Assembly: GCF_000526335.1 (NCBI RefSeq)
Contig: NZ_JAFW01000001.1
Coordinates: 1,922,001-1,986,000, forward strand
Origin: Arthrobacter sp. 31Y
Lineage (GTDB): Bacteria; Actinomycetota; Actinomycetes; Actinomycetales; Micrococcaceae
Reading direction: 5' to 3'
DNA length: 64,000 nt
Under the pieces are notes generated by a model. It had not been told where the DNA came from. It made no database searches and saw only the letters and a list, made by a program, of their open reading frames with translations. Below, piece by piece: positions 7,868-15,860 of this stretch (positions within the stretch are counted from its first letter, which is position 1; every line of letters begins with the position of its first letter). The position numbers were made by a program, and so were the translations under genes.

Positions 7868-9100
7868 ATGACTTCCTCAGCTTTTCTTCAGGACTTCCAC
7901 CATGTGGCCACCATCGGCGCCACAGCCAACAACGGCGTGGACCGCCAGGCCGCCACGCCGGATGACGCCGAAACCCGTGCCTGGTTTGGGCAGTGGATTC
8001 ACGACGCCGGATGGCAGCTTCAGGTAGACGGCATCGGCAATATGTTCGGGCTGGTTGAGTGGACGCCCGGCGCGCCCTTCATCCTGATCGGCTCCCACTT
8101 GGACAGCCAACCCCTGGGCGGGCGGTTTGACGGCGCCTACGGCGTGATTGCCGCTCTGCACGCGGCCCGGGCCATTGACCTGGACGTCAAGACCACCGGC
8201 GACGCGCCCCGCTTCAACCTGGCCGTGGTCAACTGGTTCAACGAGGAAGGCGGCCGGTTCGCACCTTCGGTCATGGGAAGCTCTGTTTCCACGGGGCTGT
8301 TTGACCGCGAAGAGATGTTGTCCGTGAAGGATCTCCAAGGCGTCTCAGTCCGTGAAGCCTTGGAAGGCATCGGCTACCTCGGCACAGACACTGGACCGGA
8401 GGCCGCAGGGTACGCCGAGATCCACATCGAGCAGGGCCGGATCCTGGAGCGGGAAGGAATCAGCATCGGGCTCGTGGACAGCAGCTGGTACACGCAGAAG
8501 TTGGATATTGAAGTGCTGGGCGAACAGTCCCACACCGGTGCAACAGCAATGGCAGACCGCCACGATGCGCTGGTAGCTGCATCGAAAATCATCCTGATGG
8601 TCCACCAGGTCACCAAGGAATTCGCAGAAGAGGCCTTGGTCTCCTCCGTGGGCCAGCTGACGTTGGAGCCCAACTCGCCAATAGTCGTGGCACGTCGCGT
8701 TCACTTGGTGGCGGACCTGAGATCCGGTGAACCGGAAATCGTGAAGTCGGCCCGGGCCAAGTTACTGGCAGATATCCAAGCGCTGGCCGCTGAGCATGAC
8801 ATCAAGGTCAACGTCAAAGACTTCGATATCCGCCCCATCCGCCGGTTTCCGGAAGCCGGACTGGAGCTGTCCGCAAAGGTTGCTGCCAACCTTGGGCTGT
8901 CTTCCCGCCGCATCCAGACCATGGCTGGACATGATTCCGTGGCCATGAACACTGCTGTTCCCTCGGTGATGCTGTTTGTACCGAGTGTGGACGGCGTGTC
9001 CCACTGCGAGCGCGAATTCACCACCGACGAGGATATGGAGACGGGCGTTGGGATGCTGACGGGTGTTACCCGGGCTCTGGTGCAGGGAGAATTGGCATGA
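7868..9100 (+). CDS. M20 family Zn-dependent hydrolase (N-carbamoyl-L-amino acid hydrolase/allantoate amidohydrolase type)
   Basis: A 410-residue metallo-amidohydrolase. Metal ligands are visible as H77 (IGSHLDSQP), D88 (GRFDGAYG), E126/E127 (FNEEGGRF) and H186 (HIEQG), with a C-terminal ligand near SHCEREF. This subgroup removes carbamoyl groups from ureido acids such as N-carbamoyl-beta-alanine or allantoate, releasing ammonia and CO2. Its stop overlaps the amidase start by 4 bp (ATGA), so the two are co-translated. A role as beta-ureidopropionase would fit the aminotransferase and semialdehyde dehydrogenase nearby, but allantoate or hydantoin-derived substrates fit the motifs equally well. 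Confidence 0.87.
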   Translation: MTSSAFLQDFHHVATIGATANNGVDRQAATPDDAETRAWFGQWIHDAGWQLQVDGIGNMFGLVEWTPGAPFILIGSHLDSQPLGGRFDGAYGVIAALHAARAIDLDVKTTGDAPRFNLAVVNWFNEEGGRFAPSVMGSSVSTGLFDREEMLSVKDLQGVSVREALEGIGYLGTDTGPEAAGYAEIHIEQGRILEREGISIGLVDSSWYTQKLDIEVLGEQSHTGATAMADRHDALVAASKIILMVHQVTKEFAEEALVSSVGQLTLEPNSPIVVARRVHLVADLRSGEPEIVKSARAKLLADIQALAAEHDIKVNVKDFDIRPIRRFPEAGLELSAKVAANLGLSSRRIQTMAGHDSVAMNTAVPSVMLFVPSVDGVSHCEREFTTDEDMETGVGMLTGVTRALVQGELA

Positions 9101-10533
9101 CCGAATTGCACTACCTCGATGCCAGTACAGCGCTGGGTTTGTTCCGACGCCGTGAGCTCTCCCCCGTGGAACTCCTGCAATCGCTGATCCGCCGCATTGA
9201 GGAGGTGAATGGTGGCATCAATGCGTTGACGGAGACGCTCTTCGACGACGCTCTGCCGGCTGCGCAAAAGGCTGCCACGCGGTATGCCCGCGGACGCGAC
9301 ATTACTCCCCTTCTGGGATTGCCGGTGGCCGCAAAGGAAAAGCACGGGCTTCAAGGCCGCACACTCTCCCAAGGCCTGGTGGCGCGGAGGGACACCATTG
9401 CAGCGACGGACCATCCTGTGATCGAGAGAATTCAACGGGCCGGCGGGATCATTCATGCCCGGACCACCACCCCGGAATTGAGCTGCGCCACAGTGACGCA
9501 CAGCCCACTGTGGGGTGTCACCCGAAACCCGTGGAATCAGCGGTTGTCCCCCGGCGGGTCATCGGGAGGTTCCGGTGCGGCATTGGCTGCAGGTTTCGCA
9601 CCCCTGGCCACGGCATCAGACATCGCGGGATCAACCCGGCTGCCAGCGTCGTTCACAGGAACAGTGGGCTATAAGGCTCCCTACGGAAGGATTCCAGGTT
9701 TAGCCCCCTTGTCAGCGGACCACTACCGCGGCGATGGGCCCATGGCACGTACCGTGGCAGACACGGCGTTGCTGGCGAATATCATGTCCGGGCGGCACCC
9801 CGGCGACCACACCACTGTGGCGGACGCGGCGTCCATAGCCCCCGATCCTGCATTTGTGGCCGGTTTACGGGTTGCGCTGTGCGTACGCTTAGGCGATTAC
9901 CCCGTAGCTCCCGATGTTGAGGCCAACACGCGGCGAGTGGCTCAAGCCCTGACGATGGCGGGGGCCGTGGTGGAGGAGATCGTCCTCCCGTGGACCGTCG
10001 AGGAGATCAGCAGAACCATGTTCACGCATTTCGGATACCTACTGGGTCCTGCAATGGAGGACGACACGGCCGGGAATGAGCCCCAGCTCGCCGCCTACAC
10101 CCGGCGCTTTATGTCTGATGCCCGCGCGGCGGCCGAGGGTAACCGTTTTGTGGACGGGCTGCGGGCCGAAGCCCTCCTGCAGGGACAGCTGGCAGAGGCC
10201 ATGACCGGGTTCGATGCGCTGCTGTGTCCGGCGTCGGCTATTCCAGCTTTGGACGCTGACGCCGACTATCTCAACGGAATCGACGTCAATGGCCAGCACC
10301 TCAGCCATTATTGGCAGGCGCACATGACGGCACCTTTCAATATCGCCAACCGTTGCCCGGTCCTGGCCATTCCCAGTGGCATGGCGGACTGCGGTATTCC
10401 CACAGGCGTGCAGATTGTGGGCCATCCATTCGATGACGCCACCGTTTTCCACCTCGGGTCGGCCGTGGAATCTGTACTTCCGTGGGCTGATCGCCATCCC
10501 ACGGCTCCCGAATTCGCAGGGCACCTGGGGTAG
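9097..10533 (+). CDS. Amidase signature (AS) family amidase
   Basis: A 478-residue amidase with the Ser-cisSer-Lys triad: K80 in LPVAAKEKHG, the glycine/serine stretch PGGSSGGSG (about 152-160) and the nucleophile, probably S179 in SDIAGSTRLPA, where the family usually has DxGGSxR. It hydrolyses a C-N amide bond. It overlaps the M20 hydrolase by 4 bp and is the last gene of the transporter operon. The pair suggests sequential hydrolysis of a compound with both a ureido and an amide group, or two related substrates. Only 7 bp separate its stop from the convergent luciferase-like gene. Confidence 0.88.
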   Translation: MTELHYLDASTALGLFRRRELSPVELLQSLIRRIEEVNGGINALTETLFDDALPAAQKAATRYARGRDITPLLGLPVAAKEKHGLQGRTLSQGLVARRDTIAATDHPVIERIQRAGGIIHARTTTPELSCATVTHSPLWGVTRNPWNQRLSPGGSSGGSGAALAAGFAPLATASDIAGSTRLPASFTGTVGYKAPYGRIPGLAPLSADHYRGDGPMARTVADTALLANIMSGRHPGDHTTVADAASIAPDPAFVAGLRVALCVRLGDYPVAPDVEANTRRVAQALTMAGAVVEEIVLPWTVEEISRTMFTHFGYLLGPAMEDDTAGNEPQLAAYTRRFMSDARAAAEGNRFVDGLRAEALLQGQLAEAMTGFDALLCPASAIPALDADADYLNGIDVNGQHLSHYWQAHMTAPFNIANRCPVLAIPSGMADCGIPTGVQIVGHPFDDATVFHLGSAVESVLPWADRHPTAPEFAGHLG

Positions 10534-10540
10534 CGGGGTC

Positions 10541-11530
10541 CTACGCGCTCACAAGCCCCGCAACCTCAGCCACAAGTTCCACTGACCGCAGGCGCTCTTC
10601 GGTGCCGATGCTCTGGTGAGCCACAATCAGTTCATCAGCGTCAGCGAACGACGCAAACTCGTCAAGGTAATCGCGCACCACATCTTTGGTGCCCACAGCG
10701 GAGAACTTCATCATTTGCGCAATGTGCTGGCCCTGCGGGGAGTCGAGCACCATGTCCGCTTCATCATCGGTGAACTCGCGGCCGCCGCCGAAGAACAGTG
10801 AGACACGGGCGCGCTTCACAGCTAGATGGATCGCCTGAGCCTCGGAGTTTGAGTCAGCGGCAGTGACGTTCACACCGGCGATCACGTGCGGCGCGGACAA
10901 CTGGTCCGAGGGCTTGAATTCGCGGCGGTAAACGGCAACAGCGTCCTGAAGCGCGGCGGGGGCAAAGTGTGAAGCGAAAGCGTAGGGAAGACCCAACTGG
11001 GCAGCCAACTGGGCACCGAACAGCGAGGAACCCAAGATGTACAGCGGCACGTTGGTGCCCTTGCCCGGCGTCGCTTCAACACCTTGGATGCGGGTGGGAC
11101 CGGTGAGGTAGCCCTGTAGTTCCAGAACATCCTGGGGGAAGCGGTCCGAGGACGTGTGGTCCCGGCGCAGCGCGCGCATGGTGTTCTGGTCGCTGCCGGG
11201 GGCACGGCCCAGGCCCAGGTCGATCCGTCCCGGGTGCAGCGTCTCCAGAGTGCCGAACTGCTCCGCGATGGTCAGCGGCGAGTGGTTGGGCAGCATCACA
11301 CCACCGGCGCCGAGTCGGATGGTGTTGGTGTGGGCAGCAACGTGGGCGATCAGGACGCTGGTAGCGGACGAGGCAATCGCGGACATGTTGTGGTGCTCGG
11401 CGTACCAAACGCGGCGGTACCCCAGCTCTTCGGCTTTCTGCGCCATGGCAACACTGCCCGCAAGGCTTTCCGCCACCGTCTGGCCCTTCCCGATGGTTGC
11501 CAGGTCGAGGATGGAAAGAGGAACAGTCAC
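10541..11530 (-). CDS. Luciferase-like (LLM class) flavin-dependent oxidoreductase, MsnO8-type
   Basis: A 329-residue TIM-barrel flavin monooxygenase of the bacterial luciferase superfamily. It opens [12 protein letters not shown] and has [11 protein letters not shown] (about 38-48) and [12 protein letters not shown] (about 104-115), the pattern of single-component LLM enzymes close to MsnO8. These use FMNH2 and O2 to oxidise small substrates. The start is GTG at 11530, behind GAAAGG at good spacing; the frame extends 17 codons further upstream without support. It is divergent from the orphan binding protein gene at 11822, so both may belong with the larger monooxygenase operon. Confidence 0.85.
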   Translation of the reverse strand: MTVPLSILDLATIGKGQTVAESLAGSVAMAQKAEELGYRRVWYAEHHNMSAIASSATSVLIAHVAAHTNTIRLGAGGVMLPNHSPLTIAEQFGTLETLHPGRIDLGLGRAPGSDQNTMRALRRDHTSSDRFPQDVLELQGYLTGPTRIQGVEATPGKGTNVPLYILGSSLFGAQLAAQLGLPYAFASHFAPAALQDAVAVYRREFKPSDQLSAPHVIAGVNVTAADSNSEAQAIHLAVKRARVSLFFGGGREFTDDEADMVLDSPQGQHIAQMMKFSAVGTKDVVRDYLDEFASFADADELIVAHQSIGTEERLRSVELVAEVAGLVSA

Positions 11531-11710
11531 GGGAAAGCCTTTCGGTACGTTTTGGTGCCCGCACGGTTGATTGCCGGGCACTCTAGCGACAACGACGGCG
11601 GCACCCGGCTTATTTCTGTGAGTTGCGTCGCGCGTTCATTTCCCATGGTTTCGGAGCAGTTTTGTGACCCAGTTCGACGCCCGATTAACTGCCGTGAACC
11701 CCTGTATCCC

Positions 11711-11751
11711 AGCGTTCCAAAACGCTTTGACCCGCCCGGGAACGCTGCCGG
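11711..11751 (+). promoter_or_regulatory. Possible promoter and operator of the orphan binding-protein gene
   Basis: AGCGTTCC at 11711-11718 and GGAACGCT at 11739-11746 are perfect 8-bp inverted arms. Between them lies a -35-like TTGACC (11727-11732), and a -10-like GATAGT follows after 18 bp (11751-11756). A regulator bound to the arms would bracket the -35. Inferred only. Confidence 0.35.
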
Positions 11752-11821
11752 ATAGTTGCAGCCACAAGTACGCATCAGACCTCCCTGTCGCGATGATCAG
11801 GGGAAATCCAAGGAGAAACAC

Positions 11822-12814
11822 ATGGCACGCTTCGCTCTCAAGACCGGCGCCACAGCGGCGCTGGCCGCCACGGCGTTACTGGGGCTGGCTGCCTGCTCCG
11901 ATCCTGGGGCGACCGCCGCAACCGGGGCGTCAGCTCCGGCGTCGAACTCTTCATCAAGCTCCTCCACCAAAGAGTTCAACCTGACCCCACAGCAGGACCG
12001 CATCAAGGTGACGGTGGACTCTGCTGCGGCCGCCCTGGTTCCCGACGCCATCAAGGCCGATGGCAAGCTGACCGTGGTGACCACCGGCGGCACTCCCCCG
12101 TTGAGCACCTTCGCCACGGATAACAAGACCCTCATTGGCAGCGAAGTGGATATTGCCTATGCAGTTGGCGAGAGCCTGGGCCTCCAGGTTGAGGTGTTGC
12201 CGGTAGCTTGGGCAGACTGGCCGCTGGGTGTCGAGTCCGGCAAGTACGAGGCCGTCCTCTCCAACGTCACCGTGACCGAGGCGCGCAAGGAGAAGTTCGA
12301 CTTCGCCACGTACCGCAACGACCTCCTGGGCTTCTACGCCAAGACTGACGCGGACATCGCACCCATCAAGGAAGCCAAGGATGTTGCCGGCAAGCGCATC
12401 ATCGTTGGCTCGGGCACCAACCAGGAAGCCATCCTGGTGCGCTGGGACGAGGAGAACAAGAAGAACGGCTTGAAGCCGGTTGAGTTCCAGTATTACGACG
12501 ACGACTCCGCCTCCCAGCTCGCCCTCCAGTCCGGCCGTGCGGACCTGACATTCGGCCCCAACGCATCCGCGGCGTACAAAGCTGCGAAGGACGGAAAAAC
12601 CAAAGAAGTGGGCACCCTGGAAGGCGGTTGGCCGCTGAAGGCTGAGATTGCTTTCACCACCCAGAAGGGCAACGGCCTTGCCGTGGCTGCCCAGGCTGCA
12701 CTCAACACCCTCATCAAGGACGGAAGCTACGCCAAGATCCTGGACCGTTGGGGCCTCTCTTCCGAGGCGATTCCCGCGTCCGAGCTGAACCCGGCAGGCC
12801 TGCCCAAGAAGTAG
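11822..12814 (+). CDS. ABC transporter substrate-binding lipoprotein (polar amino acid type), orphan
   Basis: A 330-residue periplasmic-binding protein of SBP family 3. A lipobox LGLAAC at about residues 19-24 marks it as a lipoprotein on the outside of the membrane. The binding domain begins near KLTVVTTGG and includes VGSGTNQEAILV. It is a clear paralogue of the binding protein at 20269-21270, sharing KLTV.TT, GSGTNQE, KGNGLA and LIKDGSY-like segments. ATG at 11822 follows AAGGAG. No permease or ATPase gene adjoins, so it probably delivers an alternative ligand to the ABC system encoded 8-11 kb to the right. Confidence 0.87.
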   Translation: MARFALKTGATAALAATALLGLAACSDPGATAATGASAPASNSSSSSSTKEFNLTPQQDRIKVTVDSAAAALVPDAIKADGKLTVVTTGGTPPLSTFATDNKTLIGSEVDIAYAVGESLGLQVEVLPVAWADWPLGVESGKYEAVLSNVTVTEARKEKFDFATYRNDLLGFYAKTDADIAPIKEAKDVAGKRIIVGSGTNQEAILVRWDEENKKNGLKPVEFQYYDDDSASQLALQSGRADLTFGPNASAAYKAAKDGKTKEVGTLEGGWPLKAEIAFTTQKGNGLAVAAQAALNTLIKDGSYAKILDRWGLSSEAIPASELNPAGLPKK

Positions 12815-12840
12815 GAACCGCTATGCCAGGGCCACCGCCG

Positions 12841-12908
12841 ACCCAACTGAGTAACAGCACATGTCGCAATGGCCCCTCAATGGAGCGATTGCTGTTACTC
12901 AGTTGGGT
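12841..12908. repeat. Large inverted repeat between convergent genes (likely bidirectional terminator)
   Basis: Perfect 19-bp arms (12841-12859 and 12890-12908, beginning ACCCAACTGAGT) enclose a 30-nt loop. It fills the 98-bp gap between two convergent genes. CCCAACTGAGT recurs in the palindrome near 25370, so this is one member of a dispersed element rather than a plain terminator. There is no long T-run. Confidence 0.75.
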
Positions 12909-12912
12909 GGGG

Positions 12913-13842
12913 CTAGAAGTGGGCGGGGTCGGTGTTGGCTCCGCAGAGGATGACCGCCACCGTCTCGCCGTCGCTTGGCTTGTACGCTCCTGAGAGCAGC
13001 GCCGCGTAGGCCGCCGCTGCACCGTGCTCCACCACGATGCGATGCTTCTCCCACAGGGCACTGCGTGCTTGGACAATATCCTCGTCCGTCACCAACACGC
13101 TCAGGACACCGGTACGCCTGGCAACTCCAAAGCCGATTTCGCCGATCCGCCGGGCGCCAAGGGAGTCCGCGGCGATTCCGGACACGGCCACATCCACTGG
13201 CTCGCCCTGGGCCAACGCGGTGTGCAAAGTGGGAACAGTCTCGGGTTCGACGCCCACCACCCGCGCCCTGCCCTCTGCGGCCGCCGCAATGCCACCCATC
13301 AGACCACCGCCGCCAACAGCAACAAGGATCGTGTCGACGTCGGGCAGTTCATCGAGGAGCTCAAGGCCCACACCGCCTGCGCCGGCCACGATCTCGGGCT
13401 GATCATAAGCGTGGCAGTAAACCGCGCCCTTTTCCTCGGCGAAGCGGACCGCAGCGGCATAGGCTTCCGCGTACTCCGCGCCGCCCTGGACCACGGTGGC
13501 ACCGATCGCGTAGAGCTTATGTACCTTGTTTGCCGGGGCCGACTCCGGAACGAACACGGTTGCCGGGACGCCGAGCTTGGCGGCGGCATAGGCATTGGCC
13601 AGTCCGGCATTGCCACCGGAAGCCACCACGATGCCCACCTCCGGGTTGAGCTCGCCGCTTTCCTTCGCTGTGAGGAGCCTGTTGAAGGCGCCGCGTGCCT
13701 TGAAGGAGCCGGTGTGCTGCATGTACTCGCATTTGAACCACAGATGGTAGGCCTCCTGGTCGCCGCTCTCGGCCAGCGGAGTATGCCGAACCCAACCTGC
13801 CGTCCGTGAGTAGGCTGCTTCTACTTCTTCGCGTGTGACCAT
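12913..13842 (-). CDS. Threonine/serine dehydratase-like PLP enzyme
   Basis: A 309-residue fold-type II PLP enzyme. The Schiff-base lysine is in GSFKARGAFNRL (about residue 45), SGGNAGLANAYAAA (about 72-85) binds the substrate carboxylate, and VGGGGLMGGIAAA (about 165-177) is the phosphate-binding glycine loop. Such enzymes deaminate threonine or serine to 2-oxoacids. It lacks a regulatory ACT domain, so it is the catabolic or short type. The open frame runs much further upstream, but ATG at 13842 has an AAAGGTG ribosome-binding site and matches the family's N-terminus. It is divergent from an acetyltransferase and its substrate could be another beta-hydroxy amino acid. Confidence 0.87.
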   Translation of the reverse strand: MVTREEVEAAYSRTAGWVRHTPLAESGDQEAYHLWFKCEYMQHTGSFKARGAFNRLLTAKESGELNPEVGIVVASGGNAGLANAYAAAKLGVPATVFVPESAPANKVHKLYAIGATVVQGGAEYAEAYAAAVRFAEEKGAVYCHAYDQPEIVAGAGGVGLELLDELPDVDTILVAVGGGGLMGGIAAAAEGRARVVGVEPETVPTLHTALAQGEPVDVAVSGIAADSLGARRIGEIGFGVARRTGVLSVLVTDEDIVQARSALWEKHRIVVEHGAAAAYAALLSGAYKPSDGETVAVILCGANTDPAHF

Positions 13843-13920
13843 CGTGGCTGCACCTTTCGTCCATTTCATCCTATGGTTTGCGTGGGCGTGCGACGTCCTG
13901 CCGGGCATAGGCTTGAACCC

Positions 13921-14364
13921 ATGTCCGTTGACTTCGTCCTTCGCCCCACCGTTGCCACCGATGCTGCCTGGATTGCCGAACTGCGCGCCGTGGTGATGCG
14001 CCCGGACCTCGAACGGCTGCAACGCTTCGACCCTGTTCGGGTCCGCGAGCGCTTCCTGAACGGCTTCCAGCCCGAGCACACGTACATCATCCATTCCGAC
14101 GGCGTGGACGCAGGCGTGATCGCTGTCCGCCCCGCCCCGGACGGCCGTTGGATTGAACACTTCTATGTGGCCCCGGCGCATCAAGGCAAAGGGCTGGGCA
14201 GTGCCGTGCTTCGCCACGTGATGTCCGCTTCGGTAGACGAGCGCCCGTTCCGTCTGGACGTTCTGCAAGGAAGCCCGGCCCGTCGCCTCTACGAGCGCCA
14301 CGGCTTCGTGCTGGAATCCGAGGACCCCGTTGATGTCTTCATGGTGGCTCCCGCCAAGCCGTGA
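13921..14364 (+). CDS. GNAT family N-acetyltransferase
   Basis: A 147-residue acetyltransferase. The acetyl-CoA pyrophosphate loop is seen in FYVAPAHQGKGLGSAVL (about residues 80-96), following the beta4 strand GRWIEHFYV, and the C-terminal motif ARRLYERHGF (about 119-128) is typical of the fold. ATG at 13921 fits the family N-terminus (FVLRPTVATDAAWIAEL). Substrate unknown. It is divergent from the dehydratase and followed by a 28-bp tandem duplication that includes its stop codon. Confidence 0.85.
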   Translation: MSVDFVLRPTVATDAAWIAELRAVVMRPDLERLQRFDPVRVRERFLNGFQPEHTYIIHSDGVDAGVIAVRPAPDGRWIEHFYVAPAHQGKGLGSAVLRHVMSASVDERPFRLDVLQGSPARRLYERHGFVLESEDPVDVFMVAPAKP

Positions 14365-14410
14365 CCGCCAACCCCTGACCGTCAAGCCGTGACCGCCAAC
14401 CCCTGACCCC
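14355..14410. repeat. 28-bp tandem duplication at an acetyltransferase stop codon
   Basis: Two adjacent 28-bp units (14355-14382, 14383-14410), each starting CAAGCCGTGACCGCCAACCC, differ only near the end. The TGA of the acetyltransferase gene lies in the first unit. The repeat is recent enough to be nearly perfect. Confidence 0.8.
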
Positions 14411-14478
14411 ACGGACGGAAGTGCGGTACCCTCAGCACACACCACGCGGCTACGACGCGATACTTTCCGGGGGGAAAA

Positions 14479-15684
14479 ATGGGGATCTTTGAAGCGCGCT
14501 CGTTGAGGCACGCCATCACTACCGCACTTGCCATGGGGCTGCTGGGCTCAGGGCTGCTCGCGGCTGGTCCGGCCACTGCGGCATCACAGCCGACACCGTT
14601 CATCGACGGCGTCCCTTACGTCGGTTCTGAAATGAGGCGGCAGTACAACTACGACTACTGGGGTTGCCGGAACCCGGACGGTTCCGGGGACGCGATCACC
14701 TTGGAGTGGTTGCGTGACGGAGCACCGCTGCCCGCGGAGCGTCAAGGTGAAACTTTGCGTATCCTCCCTGAAGACCAGGGCAGCCGCATCTCCTTGAGGG
14801 TTTACCCGCTCACTCCTGGGGAACAAGGCTGCCCCACTGGAACGCAACTCAGCGCCGAAACCAACCCCATCAAGGCTTCCAGCCGCGCCATGGGCTGGAC
14901 CGGGCGAGGCAATTTTGAGCCCCTGGCCCGCACCCATGACGGCAGGCTCATCCTGTACCCGCGCACGTACACCTATTACAAAGGCATGTGCGAGGGCCCG
15001 TGCCCGGTGTATTTCAGCTCGTGGGATGAGCCGCGGCAGGTGGGTGCCGGCTGGAATATGTTCAACATCGTCTTCTCCCCCGGAGATTTCGATGGTGATG
15101 GATTCAATGACCTCTTGGCAAGGAACGCGTCCGGCCAGTTGTTCCTGTACCCCGGTGACGGCGAGGGCGGCTGGCTTCCAACACGGCAAGTCGGCTCCGG
15201 CTGGAATGTCTTCGACTCGATCGTGGGTCCCGGGGATTTCACTGGCGATGGCACCAACGATGTCCTGGCCAGAAACGCCGCCGGTGAGCTGTTCCTCTAC
15301 CCCGGCGACGGTGAGGGCGGATGGCTCGCCCCGTCCAAGGTGGGTTGGGGTTGGCAGGTCATGAACAAGATCATCCCTGGCGGCGACATGAACGGTGACG
15401 GCACCGTGGAGGTCTTCGGCCGGGACATCAATGGCGGCCTCCAGCTGTACTCGGCCGACGGTCAAGGTGGCTGGGGTGCCCAAGCGTTCATGGGTGGTGG
15501 CTGGAATGAATTCCAGGATGTGGCGGGTATGGGCAGTTACGCCCACCAAAAGTACAACAACCTTGCGGCCGTCAACCAGAACGGCGATCTTGTGTTGTAT
15601 TCCACAGGCGCCGCCACCACCGGCCTCTACGGCCCTTACGGTCCCGTGGGCAATGGCTGGAACGTGTTCCGGGAACTCCTCTAG
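14479..15684 (+). CDS. Secreted FG-GAP/VCBS repeat protein
   Basis: A 401-residue exported protein. It has a signal peptide with basic start and hydrophobic core (about residues 1-36, cleavage probably after ATA of PATAASQ). From about residue 145 there are repeats containing GDFDGDGFNDLLARN, GDFTGDGTNDVLARN and GDMNGDGTVEVFGRD: calcium-binding DxDGDG loops of FG-GAP/VCBS beta-propeller blades, with intervening LFLYPGDGEGGW units. Such propellers bind ligands or partner proteins outside the cell. The ribosome-binding site GGGGGG lies just before ATG. No catalytic domain is seen in the N-terminal 110 residues, so it is probably a binding or structural protein. Confidence 0.87.
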   Translation: MGIFEARSLRHAITTALAMGLLGSGLLAAGPATAASQPTPFIDGVPYVGSEMRRQYNYDYWGCRNPDGSGDAITLEWLRDGAPLPAERQGETLRILPEDQGSRISLRVYPLTPGEQGCPTGTQLSAETNPIKASSRAMGWTGRGNFEPLARTHDGRLILYPRTYTYYKGMCEGPCPVYFSSWDEPRQVGAGWNMFNIVFSPGDFDGDGFNDLLARNASGQLFLYPGDGEGGWLPTRQVGSGWNVFDSIVGPGDFTGDGTNDVLARNAAGELFLYPGDGEGGWLAPSKVGWGWQVMNKIIPGGDMNGDGTVEVFGRDINGGLQLYSADGQGGWGAQAFMGGGWNEFQDVAGMGSYAHQKYNNLAAVNQNGDLVLYSTGAATTGLYGPYGPVGNGWNVFRELL

Positions 15685-15698
15685 TTTCTTGGGAGAAG

Positions 15699-15860
15699 CT
15701 AGAGGGGCTGGCTCCCCACCGTCAGCTGCAAGCTGACCGTCCCACGCCAAACGTCGACGACGGCGGCACTTGAGCCGCCGTCGTCGGGCGCTGTTGCTCC
15801 GCGGCGCGGCTGGAAGCCGAGCCGCGGCAGCAGGTTCTTCAGCAGGCGCTCAGCCTTCAT
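15699..15860 (-). CDS. Possible 53-residue ORF coupled to the NtaA-type monooxygenase gene
   Basis: On the minus strand the monooxygenase TGA (15860-15862) overlaps an ATG (15858-15860) as TGATG, and the new frame continues 53 codons to TAG. The peptide begins MKAERLLKNLLPRLGFQPRR, with a basic start and Ser/Gly/Val-rich middle, and has no recognised domain. The overlap is the type used for translational reinitiation. The strong hairpin at 15755-15786 lies inside this ORF, which argues either that transcription often stops here or that the ORF is not real. Confidence 0.35.
   Translation of the reverse strand: MKAERLLKNLLPRLGFQPRRGATAPDDGGSSAAVVDVWRGTVSLQLTVGSQPL
15755..15786. terminator. Strong hairpin between convergent genes
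   Basis: A 13-bp perfect stem (15755-15767 with 15774-15786) and a 6-nt loop lie between the secreted repeat protein gene and the monooxygenase operon. A second, 7-bp hairpin (GTCAGCT/AGCTGAC) sits at 15721-15737. It probably terminates the plus-strand gene and perhaps the minus-strand operon. Confidence 0.65.

Noticed and set aside
12913..14511. A 532-residue minus-strand frame covering the dehydratase and an upstream extension
   Set aside because: Only the part from 13842 matches a known family, with a ribosome-binding site there; the extension lies antisense to the acetyltransferase gene.
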